Source: Liriodendron chinense (taxonomy: Eukaryota; Streptophyta; Magnoliopsida; Magnoliales; Magnoliaceae). Taken from it: 64,000 nucleotides of DNA. Location of the stretch: contig PVNU02001548.1 of the NCBI GenBank assembly GCA_003013855.2, forward strand, positions 1,426,001 through 1,490,000, written 5' to 3'. A program made the translations under genes and the position numbers. This document shows, in pieces, positions 36,861 to 48,559 of the stretch (position 1 is its first letter; each line of letters starts with the position of its first letter). The notes under the pieces are model-generated. The model was not told where the DNA came from. It saw only the letters and a list, made by a program, of their open reading frames with translations, and ran no database searches.

Positions 36861-37129
36861 ACAATAGAATCTAAAGATGCTTAGTTTTCTGAAAACTTAT
36901 TCTCTTCTATAACTAGAAAGGATTCAAAATCTCAAGATCTAGCATAAGTAGTAGTACTCAGATAACTCAACACATTACTAGTCCTAATAAATAGGACATA
37001 GAACCTAGAGGGACCAAGAGAATCAGGACAAGTACATCTTTCGAACCCGACTTCTACGTTCTTCCAATAGAAATAGATAGAAAAAATATAATAGATCAAG
37101 GAAATTATGTTGATATGTAATATTGAAAA

Positions 37130-38069
37130 TAACCTCGTGACTCTAGATGATGCTCTTAGATCTCAGGATACTTCCTTTTAGAGGGAAGCTATAAACAATG
37201 AGATAGATTCTATATTGTAAAACGGGACATAGAAACTAGTAAATCTGTCCCCAGGATCAAAACCAATAAGCTGCAAATGAATATTTAAAAGAAAACTAAG
37301 ACCAGATGGGATAGCAGAAAGATTTAAGGCCAGATTAGTTACTAAGGAATTTACACAAAAAGAATGTATCGACTTTTTTGATACTTATGCTCCAATAGCA
37401 AGGATATCAACTATTAGAGTTTTAGCTGTTACGACATCCATTTATAAGTTAGAAATTCATCAAATGGATGTAAAGACAATTTTTCTAAATGGAGGCCTTG
37501 ATGAAGAGGTATATATGGAACAACTGAAAGATTTCATAATTTCAAGACAAGAAAATAAAGTGTGCAAATTAATCACGGAATTGCATGGACTTAAATAGGC
37601 ACCGAAACAATGGCATGAAAACCTCAATAAAGTAATAACAGTATATGGCTTTAAGATTAATGAATCTAATAAATGTGTGTATTCAAAATTCTCTGATAAT
37701 GGAGTAATTATATGTTGATAAGTAGATGATATGTTAATTTTTTGTACATGTTTAGAAGTTATAAATGACACTAAAAGATTTCTATCATTTAGTTTTGACA
37801 TGAAGTATATGAGTGAAGCTAATGTGATTTTAGGTACCAAACTAATGAAAAATAAGGATGGTATAACTCTATCACAATCATATTATATTGAAGATACTTC
37901 GAAAGTTTGATCGCTATGATAAGAATCCAGTTTCTACTCCTTTTGATTCTAATATCAAGTTAGTTAAGAATAAAGGCCGTAGTGTATCTCAGTTAGAGTA
38001 TTCCAAGGTGATTGGCAGTCTTATGTATGCTATGATTTCTACTCGACCTGATATTGCTTTTACAGTAGG
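37130..38069 (+). pseudogene. copia F reverse transcriptase
   Basis: Decayed RT: RLVTKEFTQKECIDFFDTYA, then HQMDVKTIFLNGGLDEEVYM and ELHGLK followed by a stop. In the YVDD box the residues before VDDM are two stops (about 37718-37723). A better frame, 37888-38088, gives SKVIGSLMYAMISTRPDIAF in the RT-RNase H connection and is then interrupted by a small insertion after TVG. Confidence 0.85.
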
Positions 38070-38258
<189 letters not shown>

Positions 38259-38610
38259 TAAATTGAGTAGGTTTACAAGTAATCAAAGTTCAGATCACTG
38301 GAATAATGTTTCTAAAGTATTTAGATACTTAAAGAAAATAATTAACTATAGACTGTATTTTTCTGGTTACCCTAGTGTATTTGAAGGGTATAGTGATGCA
38401 AGTTGGGTCACTGATTCTAATGAATCCGAGTCTACCAGTGGATGGATTTTCATACTTGGAGGAGTCGCCATTTCTTGGAGATCCAAGAAGCAAACTTACA
38501 TATCTTATTCTACTATGGAATCTGAATTCATACCTTTAGCAGCTAGCAGTAAAGAGGCAAAGTGGTTGCGAAACCTGTTATTAAAAATACTATTATTGGC
38601 AAGGCCTTTA
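38259..38610 (+). pseudogene. copia F RNase H, 5' part
   Basis: Open frame with SRFTSNQSSDHW, VFRYLKK, YSDASWVTD, GWIFILGGVAISWRSKKQ and STMESEFIPLA, i.e. the Asp and Glu region of copia RNase H. It is cut at 38610 by solo LTR E2 and continues at 41742. Confidence 0.88.
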
Positions 38611-40622
38611 TGTAACGCCCCGAAATTTCGGCTATCGTGGACAGCACGATGGGCCGAGTTTTCGAGTGTTAACTAGAATGTGTTAGAGATATATTTCAAC
38701 ACAATCATTTTTATTTCTCACATTCATAGCACAATGAAGGAATTTGAGGTTCTTATTTCATATTTTTCTACTCTATGTTATCAACATAATATCCTTAAAT
38801 CATACAAATTACATAATATTCCCCTTTCTAGTCTACATGGGAGGCTTTTTACATGTTACATAAAAATAAACATACTCTATAAAAACAATAAACATAATCC
38901 ATCTTCAAGTCGATTCGGCTTCATCATCTGCCATTAACCGTTATGAAACTATATACTCTTCAACCTGTGAATCAGGTTCGTCCAATGGATTGTCTCCTGC
39001 AACAAGCTGGTGGTACGTGTTTTATAACACCGTCCCAGGAGAGAGTGAGTTGCTTGCAATCAACTCGGTGAAGGTTACCCTTAGCACAATAATATGCAAA
39101 CATAATCATACCCAACCAAAACATACATAAGAAAATTTTATTTAATGCAATTGCATGATATGCATGCTCTGGCTAAGGCACCCTGACCAAATGAGACGGG
39201 ACTTATTCCTATTCTTCTCACCAACCACTAGTCACCAGAGTCCACGATGAAGCAGGTAATTCCACAACTTTATGTCAATAAACTCAACCAATGGAGGTGA
39301 TGGCCACCCATCCCCCTACCACAAGCTAGCGCCGCAGCGCCCGCAGGGCTGACCCACACCAAGTCGGGTCCAGTGAATGCATAATTAATTTCACCTTTAG
39401 TTAAGTAGTTTAACATCCAGTCAATTTAATGATATTAACGACTAATGATCACTCATTACCCCAATCAATTTAAGGAAGCTCAAGGTCACTATGAGGGGCT
39501 CGTCACCCAACATAGGCCAACAGCTAAGGCTTAGTGTCCCATACCATTAACCCTAGCTCATGAAACTTCGCATATTCATCAATCACATTCTTCAAAGGGT
39601 CCATCATAGGTAATATATCAAATAAGGATCCCTTGGCACGTATCCAACAATGCACACGGCAGTGCCCAACTCAACATTATGGCATATAAAATCAACATCT
39701 CATACACGGTAATGCCAATACTTAATTCTCAATGTCAAGGCATATTCGTCTAAAAATATATGCACGGTAATGTTAACTTAATTCTTAACAATATGGCCCA
39801 TACGAGCTTCATCTCTTTACATCAAACGATTAAATCAGTATGGGGCGAAGGGGCGTTCATTAACATAACATCCACGTACAAAATCCTGTATTAATCAACA
39901 CGTCAATCATCATGTTCACCATGAGCATAAAACAGATGTAAATTAAGCATAGTCTCCATATAAGCATATACATCATCATGGTTCCTTTCCCAAACACCTA
40001 AGCATAAATTGTGGTTCACATATATCAAAATTCAGAGTACACATCAAGGAGTATCATACAAACTATATTAATACATAGAGAGATTCCAACAAGCATGGTT
40101 TCAAGAAATCACACACAAAAATCCTAGTTTCTAAGCATGGAATCGATAAAAAATTTGATATTATTGTAACTAGGCTTAAGGGAAATCCTCACCTCTGAGG
40201 TTAGATGATTTGAGATGTTTGTCAGAGTCGAACAATCTTCCATGGATCCAAAACCTATAGAGTTTAGTAAAAAACATGAGATTAGGGTGTAGATTTGTGA
40301 GTTTTCATCACTGCGATCATCTAGGTTTAGAATGCTACCTATGGTTAGGGTTGGACTAGATCTAGGAAACAAAAAAAAAAAACATGGTTGGATGGGCCTT
40401 ACCTCCACCAACAACAGCTTAACTCGGATTCCCAGCCAGGTTGACTCAGCTAGACTCGGACCGAACTCGATCTCCTCTCTCTTTTTCTTCTTCTTTCTTT
40501 CTTCATCTTCCTCCTTCCTCTCTTTCTCTTTCTCTTTCTTTTGCTTCTCCCCTTCCTGATCTGGTACGGAACTCCAGCAGCGGCAACAATAGGTGAGATG
40601 CAAGATTCTCTTCTTCTCTACA

Positions 40623-40672
<50 letters not shown>

Positions 40673-41741
40673 ACGATTTCTCTCTCCTCGCAGCCTCTCT
40701 CTCTCTCTCTCAAGACCTCTCTCTCTTTCTATCTCTCTCTGACGTTCTAAAGGAGGGGAAAAATGGATGGACGATCGGGTTTTATAAGCTTTTTAGGGTC
40801 GGTTGTGGTGCGGAAAGAGAGTCCGGTTCTCACGGTTTGAGTTAGAGAGAGATTCGAAGTTTTTCTTGGGATTGATCGCACAAGGGCCGTTGAGATGATA
40901 GGTGGGGTCCACATGAGGGCGTAGATGAATTTGGATCATCCATGCGAAGCAAAAGTAGAAAAATCACATTCTTGATCCATCTTAGGGTTTGAAATGAAAG
41001 TTTGGAGTGGGCCATAGAATTAACGATGGGTCGAAAGATTGCAAAGGACTGATCTTTGGTGGGGTACCGACCTGGTGAATGGCTTGGATCCAAGAACTGG
41101 GGCCCGGGTGGAAGATGGTGAGAGCCATCCAGATGGGCAGCGAATCATGCTGTTACACCAGCAACGTAGAAGATGAGGTTTCTTTTTTTTTTTTTTACGT
41201 ATGAACTTTGTATGGAAAGCAAGGGTGACCGACTGGTCACTGAACGTAAGGTCCACTGAGTTGGATCAGACCTTCTTCTCCGACAATCAGGTGGGCAGCA
41301 TACTTTTAGGGGTTGGTATAAAAAATGGGACGGATCTGAGTTCGGGTGGGCCATCTACAAGCTAGATTCTGATTAGGGCATTTGTAGGATGATCGAAGGC
41401 CTGAAATTCGACGTGTACGGTTAAAATGTACTCACAAACTCATACATGAAGTTTTGAGTGAAAATGATTGTCAGAAACTATCATACTTAAAAATGACAGT
41501 TTAACTTAAGTTTAACTAATGGCATTTTCGTAATTATCTTAAAACTAAGATATTTTCAAATTTTGGTCTTTCTACAACGTTTATAAGATTATTCAAATCA
41601 ACTTTTGTAAAGGGTCCCCTATCAGATTTCCTACGAATGGTCCGTTATCTTCAAAATGAAGTAAACGCTCAACATTCAATTAAAAAATCAATTTAATTTT
41701 TTAAAATTTTTTAAATAAATTCGGAAATCTAGAGCGTTATA
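38611..41741. mobile_element. Solo LTR E2, 3131 bp, in copia F RNase H
   Basis: Begins TGTAACGCCCCGAAATTTCGG and ends GCGTTATA (a decayed GTTACA end). The flanks CTTTA (38606-38610) and CTTTG (41742-41746) are a 4-of-5 target duplication. Sequence blocks match solo LTR E1 throughout, such as the ATGCATGCTCTGGCT..GGCACCCTGACC region at about 39159-39189. It also has a (CT)n tract (40625-40671) before a TTTTATAAGC box (about 40778). A duplicated host codon region either side proves that it is an insertion. Confidence 0.85.
40625..40671 (+). repeat. (CT)n microsatellite in solo LTR E2
   Basis: About 23 CT units followed by further CT-rich DNA to 40740, at the same relative place as in E1. Confidence 0.95.
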
Positions 41742-42110
41742 CTTTGCCACCTGTCTCTATTTATTGTGACAATAAAGTAACATTGTTGAAGACTTATAAT
41801 AAGACTTATAATGAAAAATCTAGACATATTAGTCTAAGGCACAATTTTATGCGGTAACTATTTGGCGATGACATTATAACAATACAATATGTGTGGTCTA
41901 TCCAAAACTTAGTGGACCCATTCACAAAGGGACTGACAAGGGTTGTTATCAATAGAACGTCAAGATGAATGGGACTTAAGCTAATTTTACAGACACCAGA
42001 TGAGAAAAACCTAACATAAGTTAATAGGTTCAATGGGCAAAGTACCTCACAGAAAGTAGCTGAAGCAACACTATACCTTTTCTAATCTGTCTCATTCTTG
42101 GATGTATGTA
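41742..42110 (+). pseudogene. copia F RNase H, 3' part
   Basis: Continues RNase H after E2 with frameshifts: SLFIVTIK (the Asp-Asn region), then KSRHI, RHNF and NLVDPFTKGLT, the conserved tail of copia RNase H. A noncoding stretch leads to the PPT. Confidence 0.75.
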
Positions 42111-42396
42111 TAGTATATAATGATTAAAAGGAAGATGCGCTTTTGCTCTTAATGAGTCCTTTCAATGGTGCCATTGTTATGGAGGCATTCATAAGCAAAA
42201 CACATAACAATTGAAAATATGTATGTGACATGTCCGGTTGTGTTATATAGAATACTTAGTTCAAGACCATGGTCACTAAGAATTCTGATGCGTATTTGAT
42301 TTTGCCACACTAAGTAAAGGTTCAAGTCCATAAGACACCTTCTCTTATGCACATATCTTCCTTACATACCCTAACCTCTTTATTTTGACAATAGTG

Positions 42397-42412
42397 AGGG
42401 ATTATTGGGTTT
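42397..42412 (+). other. PPT of copia F
   Basis: ATAGTGAGGGAT immediately precedes the 3' LTR start (TATTGGG, a decayed TGTTGGG). Confidence 0.6.
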
Positions 42413-42961
42413 TTTCAAAATAAAAGAAAAAATTGCGTTGAGTTTTTGAAATTTATAAATGGAATGTGGAAGGAGGGGTTATGGCTTTTGGTGATTTTTT
42501 TTGTTTGTCTAACTATTAATTCCCATCACCAAGTAGACAGAAATTATAGATAGATAGTGAGAGAGAGGCATGCGCGTGCACACACACATGCAAGAGACTT
42601 CAACTTCTTTGATTCTTCCACTTCTTAAGGCCTTGAATCTCCACCATCAATACAGGTGGCGCACTTCCTCTCCACCTAGCCCTCAATGTCGTGGTCCCCA
42701 TTCCCTGCCAGATGACGCCCGCCACACACCCTTGCAAAGATCCCAGCTACAACACCTAGTATCGCAATCACAGCGAGGATGACCACTAGAGTCTCTATGG
42801 ATCTGTGAGTTGGACGGGTGGGCCCAACGGCGACAAGTGGCACTTGGGCCAGTGATGGTGGGCCATCCACTAACAATGGTGGGACCTCTTGTGCCACCAG
42901 CAAACACATGAGCCTGGACATGAGACAAGCTTTGCATAGCATGTAGTAGAACATGTTCGAC

Positions 42962-43008
<47 letters not shown>

Positions 43009-43778
43009 CTCAAGGAGTGGAGTTTAAAGCATGGAGCATTTTGGGAGTCCTCTACAATAACTGTTGCATGCAGAGTGTACCGCACTCGAGCTTAGTGGGG
43101 CCCACAGTGTCTTTGCATCAGGTGGGCTTCTCGAGATAGGCGCAAAGAGGGAAAAAAATCATTTAAGAATGGTGGTGACTCGTAGTGAATGGATCATATT
43201 TTAAATTCGAATTAAAAAAGAATGTATGACATTAATGGTAAAAGGAAGTCATTAATGAAAAGACACCACCTTGAAGAGACATGTATATATGAAAGAGCAT
43301 GTGCCTTTTCATGAAAATGGTTCTTTAATGTCTCTTAAGAGTCTATGTAAACTCATCTTTGGGTCAATCCGAATCACAACAGAAAATTCAAAATTTCTTT
43401 ATCTTCTCCATTTTCGTTTTAAGTGGTTTTATAAAGTTGCAGTTTTTCAGGTGGTAAACTACAAATAGTTTTTCAGGTAGGTAAATTACAAACTTTTTTC
43501 AGAGGGTAAATTATAACAGTATAGAAGTCAGAGGTGTACACTGTATAAGTATGTTTGAGGTGCAGTTTTTCAGTTTTGTAGGCCAAAGCCCACATTTCTT
43601 CGGTTTTGGAGAAGATGCTTATTATATCCTGGAGGCAGATTTGTTGTAACCCTCTTGCAAACTGGTCTAATCACCAGTAGGGTATGAATATTGCCTTAAA
43701 GATAGCAACATCATATAATGCGCCTTAATCCTATCTTTAACTTAGTTTTTTCTCTTTCTTTTCGCCTCGACTCTAACA
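42413..43778 (+). repeat. 3' LTR of copia F, with insertion
   Basis: Aligns with the 5' LTR to about 42496 and again from about 43158 to the end CTCTAACA. The interruption is the gene retrocopy at about 42497-43157. Confidence 0.9.
42497..43157 (-). pseudogene. Retrocopy of a host single-pass membrane-protein gene
   Basis: On the minus strand an open frame from 42963 to 42676 encodes 95 residues: a Pro-rich stretch, one hydrophobic helix (SIETLVVILAVIAILGVVAG), then ARVCGGRH, GNGDHDIEG, a TAG where Trp is expected, and VERKCATCIDGG. I recall a conserved plant membrane-protein family with the helix followed by CGGRH..GNG..DIEGWVE.KC.SCIDGG, but not its name. A T run at the plus-strand left end (42495-42502) reads as its poly-A tail, and a (GA)n 5'UTR tract is at 43005-42966. 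It has no similarity to copia and is absent from the other LTR. The stop and the odd N-terminus make it a pseudogene. Confidence 0.6.
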
Positions 43779-43783
43779 GGTCC

Positions 43784-43965
43784 CATAGCAAACAGTTCTT
43801 AAAACCCATTTTCAAATATACATTTTCAGCCACCACCATATATAGAGATTTTCAGAATCCAATGTTGATCACCATGATTCAGCTACCCCATGTCATTTCA
43901 TGGTAGTGCCTTATGCGTTGGTTGACGAAGAGATTAATGGGTTTTTACAATCCACAACTAGAGAG

Positions 43966-44018
<53 letters not shown>

Positions 44019-44531
44019 GGTTGTAATATGGAGGGTTTGGATTTTTGGTTAGGAATGAGAGATGCAGCTCTTGATATCCACGGAAATGGGTGGAGGTTTC
44101 TGATTGATAAATGAAGCCTAAATTTGAGCTGATGGCAAGGAGGTGGTAACTTCATAGCATCCAATCACATGTAATCTATAGATATTAATTGCTATGAATT
44201 CATACCATGCAATGGCCATAAAGAGCGAACTAAGCCTAGATCTAGAAATCAGGCCCACATAGAAAAAATCCTTTTAAATTTTGTGTTTGTAAATACAGGT
44301 TGTTCACCTGGTTGGCCGTATCGATCGAGGACGACTCAAGTAATGTAAATTAGCACCTATAGGCAATGGTAATTGTTCAAGAATGGACCTTTTGAATGGA
44401 CAATGAAATTAGAATTGATTGTATTCATAATGGGTAAGTAAGTATATACTATAATTCTTTAACTCGACATTGTCCTTGTACATCATAATGTTTATCAATT
44501 CTTTATTATATTAGGCATAAAGTTTTGGGCC
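43784..44531. other. Intron-like DNA with (GA)n tract
   Basis: No gene seen. A (GA)n microsatellite lies at 43968-44015. Otherwise ordinary AT-rich sequence between copia F and the solo LTR at 44537. Confidence 0.5.
43968..44015. repeat. (GA)n microsatellite
   Basis: About 23 GA units in intron-like DNA right of copia F. Confidence 0.95.
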
Positions 44532-44536
44532 CTTAA

Positions 44537-46092
44537 TGTTGAGCTCTGAAATTGTGCATATTCTAATCCCAATTCATCACTCATTATGCATGGTTTTCAT
44601 GGTTTAAAGACTTACCTAATGCATGATTTTGTGATTATAGGAATGAGAGAGAGACTTCATCATTCTAATACTTAAAGACTCTTCTTACATACCTTGAAGA
44701 TCAAATGAACAAAGGAACAAAAAACAGAGCAAGGATGCAATAGAGTTAGAGGAAGAAAAGAGTGAAAAATCACAATTTACATGACCTCCAGCCGGCCGGC
44801 CACTGCCACTGGCCGACCGGCCAACCTGCCAGAAACAACGTTTTCGCTATCTTGATTTTGTGAAGCCCGACCTGTGGTCCGGCCGGCCAGCTGACAAGTC
44901 GAACCATGTAAAAAACGTCGAGAGTGTTGGGTCCTTAATTTCTCAACCTCCTGCCGGCCGGCCAGGGGGGTCCGGCCGGCGGACCAATGTCCTGATTACA
45001 CTAGGAGAGCTTTTAAATCCGAATTTCACTGCGCAAATGCGATACTTCTCTGCAATCTCTCGAAGCTAAGCTATAAAAGGACTCCTCCTCTTCATCCTCA
45101 GGGATGCTAGGACGTGGGGAACATCAAGGAGGCTTAGGAGAAGGATTCTACTTCAAGTTTTCCTAGTTTTTCTTCTAGTTTTTAGTTATTTTTATGTTTT
45201 TTAGGCTTCTAGTTCAAGGATGTTAGAGATAAACTAAAATTTCTTAGCTAGGGCTAAGAGGTGAAGCTTTTGATTCATTTTTTATGAATTGATGCAACCT
45301 AGGTTTCTTTTTATACTTTGATTGAAGAATTTGATTTAATATGAGTTTGAATAAAGTACTAGTTCAGTTTTTGCTTTGATCTCTTGATGACTCCGGGCTC
45401 ATGTGCTTCTTAGTGAATCTAAACTTAGTAGCTTACCTTTTTGGTATTGTTTATGCTTGTGTAGTTCATCGGTCTATCATCGACTCCGAGCATGATAGAC
45501 TCGTTGATTGCCTTGTATATAATGGCACAATCTTCATGTGGGAACTCATTCAAACTAAAGTTCTAATCTTTTGTGATAATTTGAGATAGATGTTTGCTTA
45601 TTGATATTGATTTAATTAGAGTTTTAATCATTAGTCGTAGTTAAGTCTAATCAAGGATTTGATAAAAGTTATGGTTGTGAATCTCAACTAGATTAGAAAG
45701 AGGCTTGGCCTATACAATTGAGTCTACCTAAGGCTTGAGCATTATTGTGGGAATCGAATTGATGAGCAAGCAACTGTTTTAGATAAGTGTTGATTGAACC
45801 GCTCCATATTCCGATCAAATAGAGATAAAAATTTGATTCTGATTGAGTTGTGAGAGACCTAGTTGTGTTGATGCATTGAAAACTGTCAAAAGTGGATCAT
45901 TGGCGCTCTAGTGCCTTTTTAATCACTATTTTACTCCAAATCATTATTTTCCATATTTATTTCTTAATGGATCTCGATTTTAGGTTGTTTTAGATAAATT
46001 CTGAGAATATCTACATATAAATCTCTGTGGGACAATACTCAGTCTTTCCGAATTTATTACTACATCGCAACCCTACACTTGAGAAGCGAACA
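44537..46092 (+). mobile_element. Solo LTR S2 (1556 bp), CTTAA duplication
   Basis: Begins TGTTGAGC, ends AAGCGAACA, with CTTAA at 44532-44536 and 46093-46097. It is related to S1 (735-2320): both start with ..GAATTGTGCATAT / ..AAATTGTGCATAT, share the AAGAGGTGAAGCTT-like block, and end in TACTACATCGCA..CCTTGCATTTGAG / TACTACATCGCAACCCTACACTTGAG. TATAAAAG is at 45072. The upstream cluster here is made of CCGGCCGGCC palindromes (44791-44990) instead of the TCCGAT/ATCGGA motifs of S1. Confidence 0.88.
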
Positions 46093-46097
46093 CTTAA

Positions 46098-46234
46098 CCA
46101 TTCATCAAGGGCCAACATTAACCTTTGGTATTGGTAAAATAAGGAGGAAAAAAATGTCTGCTAAGAGTAGATTAAGTCTAGTAATTAAGTTCAAGTTGGA
46201 TTTTTCATTCATGATTTAAAAAATTCAACCATCT
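46098..46234. other. Short intron-like spacer
   Basis: Between solo LTR S2 and the SINE; it ends with the target-site copy AAATTCAACCATCT at 46221-46234. Nothing else seen. Confidence 0.5.
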
Positions 46235-46362
46235 GGATCCATACTCATGCATTGGTGGTAGAGTCACAAGAGTTTCAACATGAGGTCATGCCTTGGTGGT
46301 AGACCCACTTTGATGTGAGTGTGTGGGTGTGTGTGGGGTGTGAGTGCATGTGTATTAAAAAA
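46235..46362 (+). mobile_element. SINE 1 (about 128 bp) with 14-bp target duplication
   Basis: Flanked by perfect AAATTCAACCATCT copies (46221-46234 and 46363-46376). The head has tRNA-like promoter features (TTGGTGGTAGAGTC as box A), the tail is GT-rich and ends TATTAAAAAAA. Such elements are transcribed by RNA polymerase III and moved by LINE machinery. Related to SINE 2 at 47184. Confidence 0.75.
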
Positions 46363-46989
46363 AAATTCAACCATCTATTTAGAACCAAGTTTTACCATTC
46401 ATCAATCTTATCAGCTATATTTTGAGCCAAAATCAAACTTTTTTATAATGGTCCGTTGAGGGTAGGATCACGTTGTGATCTTTGAGTCTGAAATCCGAAA
46501 GGTTAGAATTAGTTATGCTAACCAAAGTGGCCTCAATCAACGATTTTTTTTTTTTTTAACTTTAGACTCATCTATATGGAATTTGGTAATCTTTCATACA
46601 TATTTAGGATTGCATGAGGTTATGTATTAGTCTATTGCAAGTAGTGATCAGTTTAAAGGTCATTATTTTGCAAGACATAAGTGGTATAGAGTAACTGGTG
46701 ATGGAAAAATATGTTTGAAGGAATCATCATCAATTAGCTTCATGTGTAGGAGAGCTATTTATGTATCATGACTTCGACCCAAACGAGGAAGTTCAATGAT
46801 GAGCTAAGCCCTTTCTAGAGTTGATGAGGTCGATAGACTTATCATCATTCTGTATATATAATTCAATTAAAGGCCCTAATCAATTGAAAACCTGATATTT
46901 AGTTTACGTTCATGCATTTTTTCAATGGGACATTTATTAATTTGTATATCTATGTCTGTTTTGTCCATTCAACTAAAAACCTTTTAAGC

Positions 46990-47257
46990 GTTCCAACCCA
47001 ATACAATGCATGCTATTTCATCCTTAGCTAGGTCTAATTTTCCTTAATGGAAAGTGTCCATAAAGATTGTCTTGGGCTATATGGACTTGAAACTTGCCTT
47101 GGAAGAAGAAGAACCTCCATCTAACTCTAGTTCAATATTAGAAACTGTATATCACAAAGGTTAGACCAAGTTTAACAAGATGTCGGTCCTTAATCATGGT
47201 TCAGTTATAGACTCATAGGAGTTTCAACTTCGAGTACCCTCTATGGTTTTTGTGTGT

Positions 47258-47288
<31 letters not shown>

Positions 47289-48130
47289 GGGGGGGGGGGT
47301 TTGGGTTGTAAAAAAAGGTTTAACAAGATGTGTTTCAAAATCATGAAGCATTCTATTTCTAAGACAATGCGCAATCTTAAAAAGGCAAAGGAATTTGTAA
47401 TTAAAATAGAAAACTGATTAAAAAATTAGATAAAGCCAAAATAAGTTCACACTTACATAAATTAACTCGCGCATCGTATAAGTATCATGGAAATACCCAA
47501 GAGTACATTATGAGGTTGTCTGATATTATTTTAAGAGTTCAGGCATTATGCATAAAATAATATGAACTCCTGGCCTTTCTCCCTCCTTACTTTGATCCAT
47601 TTCAAATTAATTGTAATACTCAAAAGGAGAAATGGACATTGAATACACTGATTTCATAATGTGTCCAAAAGGATAAGAGACTTTTTCTAAGATGAAAGAC
47701 TTAGTAGTTTGAAAAAGACAACGCATATCTTGTAAGCTCTACACATGACATAATGTGAACCGAAAAATAAAGAAAAATACGAGAAAATAACCCTCATGTA
47801 CTATAACTAGTGGTCAACTGCCAAATAAAGTATCAATAAAACAAAAAAATAGGTTAAGGATGTTTGTTTCTTTTATAAGAAAACAAGCAATCGAAGGAAG
47901 AAATGCACAAATTCCTTGGTATTGAAGTTATTCCTTCTAATAGTAGGCTCTTCCTTAGTCCAAATCTGCTCTTGATCTCTTATCTAAATCAAAACATGTG
48001 TGTGAGCAATGCACACTTGGCAAGAAAACAAAGAAATTCTTTTCCAAATAGGAAGTTGTGGAGAGCAAAAGCACCATTACAATTAGTTTACACAGATATT
48101 TGTGGACCATTAGAGACAACCATTTTTTTG
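46990..48130 (+). pseudogene. Ty1/copia element G, gag and integrase start
   Basis: Gag N-terminus at about 47035: WKVSIKIVLGYMDLKLALEE. It is interrupted by SINE 2 and continues at 47460 with SYKYHGNTQEYIMRLSDII, ELLAFLPPYFDPFQ and TQKEKWTLNTLIS. After a gap, the frame 47903-48148 carries the integrase zinc region (CVSNAHLARKQRNSFPNRK) and the first DDE block LQLVYTDICGPL. Protease is missing, and nothing follows past about 48130, so only a 5' fragment remains. LTRs were not found. Confidence 0.75.
47184..47317 (+). mobile_element. SINE 2 (about 134 bp) in copia G gag
   Basis: Flanked by perfect GTTTAACAAGATGT copies (47170-47183 and 47318-47331). The head reads CATGGTTCAGTTATAGACTC..GAGTTTCAACTTCGAG, comparable to SINE 1 (GGTGGTAGAGTC..GAGTTTCAACATGAG). 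The tail is (GT)n at 47251-47271, a 28-G run (47272-47299) and TTGGGTTGTAAAAAAA. Confidence 0.75.
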
Positions 48131-48284
48131 GCACGGACTTTGTTTTGATAGTAGCAATCGGAGAAATTTCAATCAGAAATGTTGCATGCAGATGTTGACC
48201 TGCCATAATGCACATAATCATATCGCCATTTAGTTTTGTTTGAATAGTATGATTGTTATTGTAATTGGCCCTTGTAAGTTTTCA
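48131..48284. other. Unassigned spacer
   Basis: Sequence after copia G; decayed integrase may continue a little, nothing else recognised. Confidence 0.4.
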
Positions 48285-48551
48285 CTAATCCAACGGTTGA
48301 ATTTCCGTTCTCATCCATATTTGTCCCAAACAAACATGCATGTTGGTTGTATCAATTGATCCAACGATTGATTTGTTATCAAATTCATCTTGGTATCCAT
48401 CAACAATGGATTCAGCAAGGACCACAATATCCTCCATCGCATCATCCTCAGGAAGCAAGTCTTCATACATATGATCTACCTTGATTTCAAGATAATAAAT
48501 GGGTTCATCCACATAGAAAATCAGCTCTTCATGGAAGTCTGATTCCTGCAT
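48285..48551 (-). other. Unrecognised 88-codon open frame
   Basis: The frame encodes an acidic, non-repetitive peptide (FHEELIFYVDEPIYYLEIKV, then EDLLPEDDAMEDIVVL, DGYQDEFDNKSIVG). It has no signal peptide or membrane segment and resembles no transposon domain I know. It abuts LINE 6. It could be a gene or exon relic, or a chance frame; start and end are simply the open frame limits. Confidence 0.25.
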
Positions 48552-48559
48552 TGAAACAC

